Part shown: positions 8,322 through 14,698 of the stretch, piece by piece
How positions within the stretch are numbered: the stretch's first letter is position 1
Layout: each line of letters starts with the position of its first letter
From: an uncultured Christensenella sp.
Lineage (GTDB): Bacteria > Bacillota > Clostridia > Christensenellales > Borkfalkiaceae
Length of the DNA: 38,633 nucleotides
Assembly (NCBI GenBank): GCA_910585235.1
Contig: CAJUCM010000018.1
Location: forward strand, 1 to 38,633
Direction of reading: 5' to 3'
Made by a program: the position numbers and the translations under genes
Notes under the pieces: generated by a model
What the model was told of the DNA's origin: nothing
Database searches by the model: none
Seen by the model: the letters and a program-made list of their open reading frames with translations, nothing else

Positions 8322-9110
8322 ATGCTCTACTTCAATCTCGAAAAACCCGCACGCCTTGTCTGGGCAGGGGAATTTATATCGCCCGAAAAGGGGTGGAGGC
8401 ACCTCACGCGGACGCTGATCGACTACGAACTCATGATCGTGACGGAGGGCGAACTGAAAATCGGGGACGATAAAGAAGACTTCTGCGTGAGAGCGGGGGA
8501 ATATTTTATCATGAGTCCCACGCGCTATCAGCACGGGACGGCGGAATGTAAGTGCCGTTTCTATTGGGTGCATTTTACCGCGCCCGCGCTGCCCGCGTCC
8601 CTTGCTCTGCCGCCGCAGGGGAAGTTTTCGGACGGGGAGAGGATCGCAAGCATGATGAAAGAGATTTTTCTTGCCGACAGCGAAAACCACGGCGGACTGC
8701 GGGCGCAATATCTTACGACAATGCTTTTATTCGAGCTGGCGGCACAGAGCAGAGGAACCTGTTCCGACGAATGCGCGCCCGATCCGGCGCGCTCGCTGTG
8801 CGAGAGGGCAAAGGCGATCGTGTGCGCCAAACGTTTTGCCGACGTGCGCGTAAAAGAGATCGCGGACGAACTCGGATATCATGAAAAGTATCTTTCGGCA
8901 GTGTTCCGCAAGACGGAGGGGATCACGCTCAAACGGTATATATCCGCTTTCCGTATCGGGGAGGCAAAGCGCATTCTTCTCGAAACGGAATTTACAGTCG
9001 CCGAAGTCGCCTACTGTCTGAACTTTGATGATCCGCATAACTTTTCGCGTTTTTTCAAACAGGAAGAGGGGGTAACGCCCTCGGAATACCGCAGTCTGAA
9101 TCGGCTTTAA
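8322..9110 (+). CDS. AraC-family transcriptional regulator
   Basis: 262 residues. The N-terminal half (about 15-95) is a cupin-like ligand-sensing domain (WAGEFISPEKGWRHL, then YFIMSPTRYQHG). The C-terminal half (about 165-260) has the two helix-turn-helix units of AraC proteins, including VKEIADELGYHEKYLSAVFRK and the closing NFSRFFKQEEGVTPSEYR. It is divergent from the GH127 gene and shares a 137-nt intergenic region with it, so it probably activates that gene in response to a plant sugar. The stop overlaps the stop of the convergent WYL gene by 4 nt. The SD is weak (AGGTGT about 12 nt upstream). Confidence 0.9.
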   Translation: MLYFNLEKPARLVWAGEFISPEKGWRHLTRTLIDYELMIVTEGELKIGDDKEDFCVRAGEYFIMSPTRYQHGTAECKCRFYWVHFTAPALPASLALPPQGKFSDGERIASMMKEIFLADSENHGGLRAQYLTTMLLFELAAQSRGTCSDECAPDPARSLCERAKAIVCAKRFADVRVKEIADELGYHEKYLSAVFRKTEGITLKRYISAFRIGEAKRILLETEFTVAEVAYCLNFDDPHNFSRFFKQEEGVTPSEYRSLNRL

Positions 9111-10024
9111 TAGGAGGATGCGAGCTTTCCGATCTCCTCTTTGACGCGTTTTACGAGAGATTCGGGCGACAGAACTCTGAATCCCGCGCCCGCGGAAAGG
9201 ATTTTTCCGACAAGCGATTCGTCGTCGGGCAGGATCGCTTCGGCGTAGTATTCCCCGTTCTGTTCGTACACGTTGGAAACGCCGAGCCACTCCTCCGCAA
9301 AGGGCAGGCATTCGGGGGAGACGAGGAACTTTGCATCAACTTCGCCGCTCTCTTTCCAGAACGAAAGGGGAATATCTTCGCGCTTGAAGGGAAGTCTATC
9401 AAACGTTTCTCCCGTTTGATAGACGGTGCGTATTCTGCCGAGTTTGAAGAGGCGGAATCCGTTCCTCAGCTTGCAGAAGGCATAGAGATACCATACGTTC
9501 TGTTTGAGAACGAGCAGGTGCGGCAGGATCGTGCGGTGCGTTCGTTCGCCGCCGCGGTCCACATATTCGATCGAGAGCTCTTCCCGCTCGTCCGACGCGC
9601 GGGAGATGAGGGAGAGAAGATCGGAAAATTTCCGTTCGTCGCCCCAGGTCCCGCCATCTACTAAAATGTTTCCGCTCAGTTCCGCGTTCCGCGCCTCCGC
9701 TTTTTCTCTTCGGCTGAGTTTTTCGATCACGTCGCTGAGGACGGGATCGTGCAACTGTTCGTTCATAACAAAGAGGCTTTCGAGCGTCTTTTCAAATTCT
9801 TCTTTCGTCAACAGACCCTTGGGTAGGGTAAACGCGTCCGAAATAAAGATCCCGCCGCCCGCTCCGCGTACAATGTCTATGGGAACGCCTGCAACGGTCA
9901 TTTCGTCAATATAGCGGTAGATGGACCGCAACGAAACGCCGTATTTTTGCGAAAGATAGGAGGCTTTGACTTTTCTCCGCGCAAGGAGCGTGAACAGGAT
10001 CCCCAGCATAATCTGAAATTTCAT
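9107..10024 (-). CDS. WYL-domain transcriptional regulator (HTH + WYL)
   Basis: 305 residues. The first 60 form a winged helix (YLSQKYGVSLRSIYRYIDEMTVAGVPI), followed by the YafY-type linker and a WYL domain (about 135-215, with RTHRTILPHLLVLKQNVWYLYAFC). A C-terminal extension includes a final helix. WYL proteins sense ligands that are mostly unknown and repress or activate adjacent genes. The start has GGAAGA 6-7 nt upstream and a strong promoter. A TGACA-N5-TGTCA dyad overlaps that promoter, so autoregulation is likely. The 3' end overlaps the convergent AraC gene. Confidence 0.9.
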   Translation of the reverse strand: MKFQIMLGILFTLLARRKVKASYLSQKYGVSLRSIYRYIDEMTVAGVPIDIVRGAGGGIFISDAFTLPKGLLTKEEFEKTLESLFVMNEQLHDPVLSDVIEKLSRREKAEARNAELSGNILVDGGTWGDERKFSDLLSLISRASDEREELSIEYVDRGGERTHRTILPHLLVLKQNVWYLYAFCKLRNGFRLFKLGRIRTVYQTGETFDRLPFKREDIPLSFWKESGEVDAKFLVSPECLPFAEEWLGVSNVYEQNGEYYAEAILPDDESLVGKILSAGAGFRVLSPESLVKRVKEEIGKLASSY

Positions 10025-10060
10025 ACGATTCTTCCAAAAAAGTTTTATTTTTCTGAAATT

Positions 10061-10089
10061 ATTTTAATATATATGACAATATCTGTCAA
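10061..10089 (-). promoter_or_regulatory. Promoter of the WYL regulator
   Basis: On the minus strand a perfect TTGACA (10089-10084), a 17-nt spacer and TAAAAT (10066-10061). The predicted start is near 10054, with a leader of about 30 nt. Confidence 0.75.
10074..10088. promoter_or_regulatory. Candidate operator dyad in the WYL promoter
   Basis: A 15-nt inverted repeat, TGACA-N5-TGTCA, covers the -35 box and part of the spacer of the WYL promoter. It also lies where a -35 box would be for the TATAAT at 10100-10105 on the plus strand. Position and symmetry suggest a repressor site, probably for the WYL protein itself. Confidence 0.5.
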
Positions 10090-10115
10090 CTATTTTCCGT
10101 ATAATCATAGGTACT

Positions 10116-10322
10116 ATGAGATATACGGAAATGGAAAACCTGTTGGAAACTTATCGCGGTCAACTGCGGGAGAGGAGGAACCAAGAACTCCGTGCCCGCC
10201 TTGCTCGCCCCTGTTCCCGCGAGGAGCTTTTGAAACGGCTGGGTGAATTTACGCCTGCCGCGACGGAACAAATTCTGTTGACAAAATCTTCCGCCCCGTC
10301 TATAATGGAGGCAGCGAGGTAA
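10116..10322 (+). CDS. Possible small protein upstream of tyrS
   Basis: A 68-residue open frame of unknown function, helix-rich and strongly charged (MRYTEMENLLETYRGQ at the start, many Arg and Glu). A TATAAT at 10100-10105 would start transcription about 4 nt before the ATG; an internal Met at 10131 is an alternative start. Codon use resembles the neighbours. Against it, the last 15 codons overlap a perfect tyrS promoter and there is only a weak AGG before the ATG. It ends 3 nt before tyrS. It may be real or just the tyrS leader region. Confidence 0.3.
   Translation: MRYTEMENLLETYRGQLRERRNQELRARLARPCSREELLKRLGEFTPAATEQILLTKSSAPSIMEAAR
10278..10306 (+). promoter_or_regulatory. Consensus promoter of tyrS
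   Basis: TTGACA (10278-10283), exactly 17 nt, then TATAAT (10301-10306): a perfect sigma-A match. The predicted start is near 10313, leaving a leader of only about 13 nt with a GAGGT SD and no room for a T-box. Confidence 0.85.
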
Positions 10323-10325
10323 TTT

Positions 10326-11522
10326 ATGAAAAACGTAATGGATACCCTGCGCGCGCGGGGATTTATCAAACAGACGGTCTATGAGGACGAACTCTATGAA
10401 AAGCTCGGAACGGAGAGCGTCCCTTTCTATACGGGGTTCGATCCCACGGCGGACAGTCTGCACGTCGGACACTTCATGCAGCTTGTCGCCATGCGCCATA
10501 TGCAGGAGGCGGGGCACAAGCCGATTATTCTCATCGGCGGGGGAACCGGCATGGTGGGCGATCCGTCGGGCAGAACGGATATGCGTTCCATGATGACGAA
10601 AGAGACGGTCGCTCACCATGTGGAATGTTTCAAAAAGCAGATGTCCCGCTTTATCCGTTTCGACGGCGAAAACGGCGCGATCATCGTGAACAACGCCGAC
10701 TGGCTTTCCGAGCTTAATTACATTGATTTTCTGCGCGAGATCGGCGTGCATTTCTCCGTGAATAAAATGCTCACTGCGGAATGCTTCAAGTCGCGCATGG
10801 AGAAAGGGCTTTCCTTCCTCGAATTTAACTATATGCTCATGCAGGCGTATGATTTTTTGGTACTGAACCGCAAATATGGCTGTCTTTTGGAGCTGGGCGG
10901 CGACGACCAGTGGAGCAACATTCTGGCGGGCGCAGATCTCATCCGCAGAAAGGAGCATAAGAGCGCGTTCGCAATGACCTTTACCCTGCTCACGACGAGC
11001 GAGGGCAAGAAGATGGGCAAAACGCAGAAAGGCGCGGTGTGGCTGGACGAGAGCAAGACAAGCCCCTATGAATTTTATCAGTACTGGCGCAATACCGCTG
11101 ACGAGGACGTTGAAAAGTGCATGAAACTTCTCACGTTCCTGCCGCTCGATGAGATCGCGGAACTGACCGCCCACAGGGACGAGCGCATGAACCGCGCCAA
11201 GGAAGTGCTTGCTTACGAGCTTACCAAAATGGTACACGGCGAAGAGAAAGCGGAAAAGGCGCAGTCCGAAGCGCGCGGCGCATTCGGCGGCGGGGGCGAT
11301 ATGCCCGAAAAAGAGATCGCAAAGGACACGCCGAATCTCATCGGCGCGCTTGTGGCGGCGGGACTTGCCAAATCCAACGGCGAGGCGAGAAGGCTCATAG
11401 AACAGGGCGGCGTCTCCGTGAACGGCGAACGCGCGACGGACGGAAATATGCCGCTTCCCGCGGAAGACTTTGTGCTTGCCAAGGGAAAGAAAGCGCGCGT
11501 TAAAATCGTGTTCAAAGGATAA
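10326..11522 (+). CDS. tyrS: Tyrosyl-tRNA synthetase
   Basis: 398 residues; charges tRNA-Tyr with tyrosine. The class I catalytic core shows YTGFDPTADSLHVGH (HIGH-like motif 46-49) and the KMSKS-like loop KMGKT (229-233). A C-terminal S4 RNA-binding domain (about 330-398, AGLAKSNGEARRLIEQGGVSVNGE) is present. GAGGT lies 5 nt before the ATG. A perfect promoter sits just upstream, and no T-box-type leader is visible, although many Firmicute tyrS genes have one. The stop overlaps the yigZ start (TAATG), so the two are coupled. Confidence 0.96.
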   Translation: MKNVMDTLRARGFIKQTVYEDELYEKLGTESVPFYTGFDPTADSLHVGHFMQLVAMRHMQEAGHKPIILIGGGTGMVGDPSGRTDMRSMMTKETVAHHVECFKKQMSRFIRFDGENGAIIVNNADWLSELNYIDFLREIGVHFSVNKMLTAECFKSRMEKGLSFLEFNYMLMQAYDFLVLNRKYGCLLELGGDDQWSNILAGADLIRRKEHKSAFAMTFTLLTTSEGKKMGKTQKGAVWLDESKTSPYEFYQYWRNTADEDVEKCMKLLTFLPLDEIAELTAHRDERMNRAKEVLAYELTKMVHGEEKAEKAQSEARGAFGGGGDMPEKEIAKDTPNLIGALVAAGLAKSNGEARRLIEQGGVSVNGERATDGNMPLPAEDFVLAKGKKARVKIVFKG

Positions 11523-12157
11523 TGGCGGCGTATCTGAGCGTTTCGGGCGAACATTCCTGCGAGCGCATCATTGAAAAATCGCGGTTTATCTCTTATGCTT
11601 CACACATTGAAAGCGAAGAAGAGGCGCATTCGTTTCTTGCAAAACTGCGCGCGGAACACCCGCTCGCAACGCATATCTGTTATGCCTATATTGCGGACAA
11701 AGTCGGGAATTTTGTCCGCTTTTCTGACGACGGAGAACCGCAGGGGACGGCGGGAATGCCCATTTTGGGCGTTCTCAAAGCAAAAAAGCTCTTTGAGACG
11801 GCTGTCGCCGTCGTGCGCTATTTCGGCGGAGTGAAGCTCGGCGCGGGAGGGTTGACGCGCGCCTATTCGTCGTGCGCCGCAGAGGGGCTGAACGGGGCGG
11901 AGATCAGTTTATTCGATCTGTGTATTAAAATCTCCGTCGGCGTGTCCTATTCCGACGGAAAAACGCTTTCACGCTTTGCGGAGGGTAAAACGCTTACCGG
12001 TCGGGAATATGCCGAAAATACGGTCTTTACTTTCCGCGTCAGAGCGTGCGAAGCGGAAGCGTTTATTGCGGAAGTTCAGAACTTGTTCCGCGGAAAGGCG
12101 GAGATTCGGAAAGGAGAACAAGGATATTATCCCTGTTTACAGGATTATAAACAATGA
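11522..12157 (+). CDS. yigZ: YigZ/IMPACT family protein
   Basis: 211 residues of the YigZ (UPF0029/IMPACT) family, a conserved cytoplasmic protein whose bacterial role is not firmly known. Signatures are FVRFSDDGEPQGTAGMPIL and the glycine-rich RYFGGVKLGAGGLTRAY. The C-terminal part is the usual DUF1949-type ferredoxin-like domain. The ATG overlaps the tyrS stop by 1 nt. The last 12 or so codons turn A+T-rich and the stop overlaps the next gene's ATG (ATGA), so the 3' end may be the junction with the accessory block that follows. Confidence 0.92.
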   Translation: MAAYLSVSGEHSCERIIEKSRFISYASHIESEEEAHSFLAKLRAEHPLATHICYAYIADKVGNFVRFSDDGEPQGTAGMPILGVLKAKKLFETAVAVVRYFGGVKLGAGGLTRAYSSCAAEGLNGAEISLFDLCIKISVGVSYSDGKTLSRFAEGKTLTGREYAENTVFTFRVRACEAEAFIAEVQNLFRGKAEIRKGEQGYYPCLQDYKQ

Positions 12158-12750
12158 ACAATAAACCGCAATTATCTGCCGAATTGAATATCGAAACTTT
12201 CAAACAGTTTTATTATCTAAAAGAAGAACTTGTTTGTTTTTGCCGTGATAACGGGTTACAAACGACAGGCAGTAAAGCGGAATTGACGGAAAGAATCGCC
12301 ACATATTTAAGTATGGGAAAAAGCATAATCGCAGTAAGGAAAATCGAAAAGAACGCTGCGCCGCAGACAATTACACTCGATACCGAAATTGAAAGCTATT
12401 TTGTGTGTTCCGAACGGCATAGGGCTTTTTTCAAAGAACACATCGGCACCCGATTTACATTTATTGTTCCGTTTCAAAAATGGCTCAAAGCAAATGCGGG
12501 AAAGACTTACCGCGAAGCAGTACAAGCGTATTACACAATAATCGAACAAAAGAAAACGGTAAAATTACCGATAGACGGTCAGTTTGAATACAACACTTAT
12601 ATCCGTGATTTCTTCGCGGATAATCAAGGCAAATCATTACAAGACGCTATACGTTGTTGGAATTATAAAAAGAACTTACAAGGTCATAATCGTTATGAAA
12701 AATCCGATTTGATCGCGTTAAAGTTAAATAACAATTTATCGGGCAGTTAA
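12154..12750 (+). CDS. SAP-domain protein with DUF6434-like region
   Basis: 198 residues. Residues about 10-55 (FKQFYYLKEELVCFCRDNG, then TGSKAELTERIATYL) form a SAP domain, a small helix-extension-helix motif that usually binds DNA or RNA. The middle (LDTEIESYFVCSERHRAFFKEHIG, followed by FIVPFQKWLKANAGKTY) resembles the DUF6434 region often joined to SAP domains in Firmicutes. The function is unknown. It starts inside the yigZ stop (ATGA overlap), with no clear SD of its own. Codons are clearly richer in A and T than in yigZ or clpB, which suggests acquisition. Confidence 0.75.
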   Translation: MNNKPQLSAELNIETFKQFYYLKEELVCFCRDNGLQTTGSKAELTERIATYLSMGKSIIAVRKIEKNAAPQTITLDTEIESYFVCSERHRAFFKEHIGTRFTFIVPFQKWLKANAGKTYREAVQAYYTIIEQKKTVKLPIDGQFEYNTYIRDFFADNQGKSLQDAIRCWNYKKNLQGHNRYEKSDLIALKLNNNLSGS

Positions 12751-12757
12751 AGATACG

Positions 12758-13258
12758 ATGAGAATAAGAACAGAGAGATTATCAATAAAACCGTATTCGC
12801 AAAAGGATAAGGTAGCGATAATCGAATTATTAAAGGACGATAAAATAAAAGAAACGTTTATTATTCCGGATATACACGGGCAAGACCAATATGAAAAAAT
12901 GTTCGATAAGATGAAGCGTGATACGGAATCAAATCAACACTATGCAGGCGGAATATATCTGAATGATATTTTGATCGGTTTTATTCTCGATACGGATGTC
13001 GTTAATTCTACGGTTGAGATCGGGTATGTGATCCTTCCTTCTTATCAAAATTGCGGTTATGCAACGGAAGCGCTTAACGGAGTCATCAAACATTTATTCC
13101 AAAATGGCATAAATGAAGTCATTGCCGGTGCGTTCAGTGATAATTTACCAAGTATCAGGGTTATGATAAAGAATGGTATGAAACTAATTGATAGGCGAGA
13201 AGATATTGAATATCGAGGGCAAATAAGGCATTGCGTATTCTACTCCATTAAAAAATAA
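12758..13258 (+). CDS. GNAT-family N-acetyltransferase (RimJ/RimL type)
   Basis: 166 residues. It begins MRIRTERLSIKPYSQKD, the usual opening of RimL-type acetyltransferases, and has the core VEIGYVILPSYQNCGYATEAL, where QNCGYA is the acetyl-CoA pyrophosphate loop. It ends with NLPSIRVMIKNGMKLIDRRED, the motif B helix. Such enzymes transfer acetyl groups to protein N-termini, antibiotics or small amines; the substrate cannot be told. No good SD precedes the ATG, 8 nt after the SAP gene, so coupling is likely. It is part of the A+T-rich block. Confidence 0.85.
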   Translation: MRIRTERLSIKPYSQKDKVAIIELLKDDKIKETFIIPDIHGQDQYEKMFDKMKRDTESNQHYAGGIYLNDILIGFILDTDVVNSTVEIGYVILPSYQNCGYATEALNGVIKHLFQNGINEVIAGAFSDNLPSIRVMIKNGMKLIDRREDIEYRGQIRHCVFYSIKK

Positions 13259-13294
13259 AATATGAGGTTTGTAAATTCAGTTGGGAGAAATGGT

Positions 13295-13885
13295 ATGGAG
13301 AAAATTTTATATGTTGTCTTGGAACAGTGGGCGGATTGGGAACTTGCATATATATCGTCGGCAGTCAATATGCTCGGACAGGGGAAGTTTGAAAACAAAA
13401 CGGTATCGCTTACCAAAAATGCGGTAACCTCTATCGGCGGAATTAAGTGCTTGCCCGATTACGACTTGCAGAACATTCCGCCCGACAACGCCGCAGTAAT
13501 ACTGATAGGCGGAATGTCGTGGCATAACGAAAACGCGTTGCAAGTGAAACCGCTTGTGAAAAGTTGTATTAAAAGCGGTAAGGTATTGGGCGCGATTTGC
13601 GACGCTTGCAGATTTTTAGGCTCGGTAGGCGCATTGAACAACGAAAAGCATACGGCAAACGATTTGAACGAATTGAAACAGTACGCCGCTTATACTAACG
13701 AACAAGGCTTTATACATAGACAAGCAGTGTCGGATAACAATATCATAACGGCAAACGGCACGGCAACGCTCGAATTTGCGCAGGAAATATTACGGGCTTT
13801 GTCGGTGGCAACCGAAGAACAAATCAGCGGTTGGTACGATTTTCACAAGCTCGGATTTTATGTTGCGTCTATGCCGAAAATGTAA
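13295..13885 (+). CDS. DJ-1/PfpI family protein
   Basis: 196 residues of the class I glutamine amidotransferase-like DJ-1/PfpI superfamily. Conserved features are the early Glu in ADWE (Glu16) and the nucleophile elbow GAICDACRF with Cys102. Members act as proteases, glyoxalases, chaperones or simple stress proteins; this one cannot be assigned. The start at 13295 is preferred over an ATG at 13262 because GGGAG lies 7 nt upstream of 13295, whereas 13262 has no SD and would add eleven non-conserved residues. It is part of the A+T-rich accessory block. Confidence 0.85.
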   Translation: MEKILYVVLEQWADWELAYISSAVNMLGQGKFENKTVSLTKNAVTSIGGIKCLPDYDLQNIPPDNAAVILIGGMSWHNENALQVKPLVKSCIKSGKVLGAICDACRFLGSVGALNNEKHTANDLNELKQYAAYTNEQGFIHRQAVSDNNIITANGTATLEFAQEILRALSVATEEQISGWYDFHKLGFYVASMPKM

Positions 13886-13934
13886 GCAAAAGACATAACT
13901 GCAAGCAAAACAATAATTTAGCGGAGAAAAAATT

Positions 13935-14567
13935 ATGCCATTTGATTTCAAAAAAGAATATAAAGAGTTTTATATGCCGAAAAGCGTGCCTTCTATAATT
14001 AGCGTGCCGAAAATGAATTACATAGCGGTACGCGGCAAAGGCGACCCAAACGATGAAAACGGAGAATACAAAAACACCATCGGACTTTTGTACGGCATTG
14101 CATTTACAATCAAAATGAGTTATAAAGGCACACATAAGATAGACGGATTTTTTGAATACGTCGTGCCGCCGCTCGAAGGTTTTTGGTGGCAAGACGGCGT
14201 ACAGGGTATAGATTATGCACACAAAGAGAACTTTAACTTCATTTCAGTTATTCGTCTGCCCGATTTTGTAACGAAAGCCGATTTCGATTGGGCGGTGCAA
14301 GAAGCGACAAAAAAGAAAAAGCAAAACTTTTCAAAGGTTGAGTTCTTCACTTATGACGAGGGTGTTTGCGTTCAATGTATGCACGTTGGTTCTTACGACG
14401 ACGAGCCGAAAACAGTTGAGATTATGCACGATTATATGAAAGTAAACGGATATGTTTTGGATATATCCGATAAGCGATTACATCACGAAATATATTTGAG
14501 CGACCCACGCAAGTGCGAAACAAGCAAACTAAAAACAGTTGTGCGCCACCCTATAAAGAAAGTTTGA
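13935..14567 (+). CDS. GyrI-like small-molecule-binding domain protein
   Basis: 210 residues resembling stand-alone GyrI-like/COG4832 proteins: MPFDFKKEYKEFYMPK start, YIAVRGKGDPN, then two repeats of the SHS2-type fold with GFFEYVVPPLEGFWW and a late LHHEIYLSDPRK. Related domains bind lipophilic ligands in MerR-type activators or inhibit gyrase; stand-alone forms are mostly uncharacterised. A GGAG SD precedes the ATG. It is the last gene of the A+T-rich block and is followed by a terminator. Confidence 0.82.
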   Translation: MPFDFKKEYKEFYMPKSVPSIISVPKMNYIAVRGKGDPNDENGEYKNTIGLLYGIAFTIKMSYKGTHKIDGFFEYVVPPLEGFWWQDGVQGIDYAHKENFNFISVIRLPDFVTKADFDWAVQEATKKKKQNFSKVEFFTYDEGVCVQCMHVGSYDDEPKTVEIMHDYMKVNGYVLDISDKRLHHEIYLSDPRKCETSKLKTVVRHPIKKV

Positions 14568-14596
14568 GACAGATAAATTACAATTTATCGCATTCA

Positions 14597-14635
14597 AACA
14601 AGCGGAGATAAAAACCTCCGCTTGTTGTTTTTTTG
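14597..14635 (+). terminator. Terminator after the GyrI-like gene
   Basis: A perfect 11-bp stem (14597-14607 with 14616-14626), an 8-nt loop and a T-run. It closes the accessory block before clpB. Confidence 0.9.
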
Positions 14636-14698
14636 TCCGTTTAGCCGTTTTTATTCTGGGTATAATAAAAGCGAAATAACAATACGGAGGGTAAAAAA

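Noticed and set aside
10107..10325. T-box leader for tyrS
   Set aside because: No AGGGUGGNACCGCG-type motif or specifier loop is visible, and the consensus promoter leaves only a 13-nt leader.
13262..13294. Upstream ATG for the DJ-1/PfpI gene
   Set aside because: It has no SD and adds eleven residues not expected in the family; the ATG at 13295 has GGGAG at good spacing.
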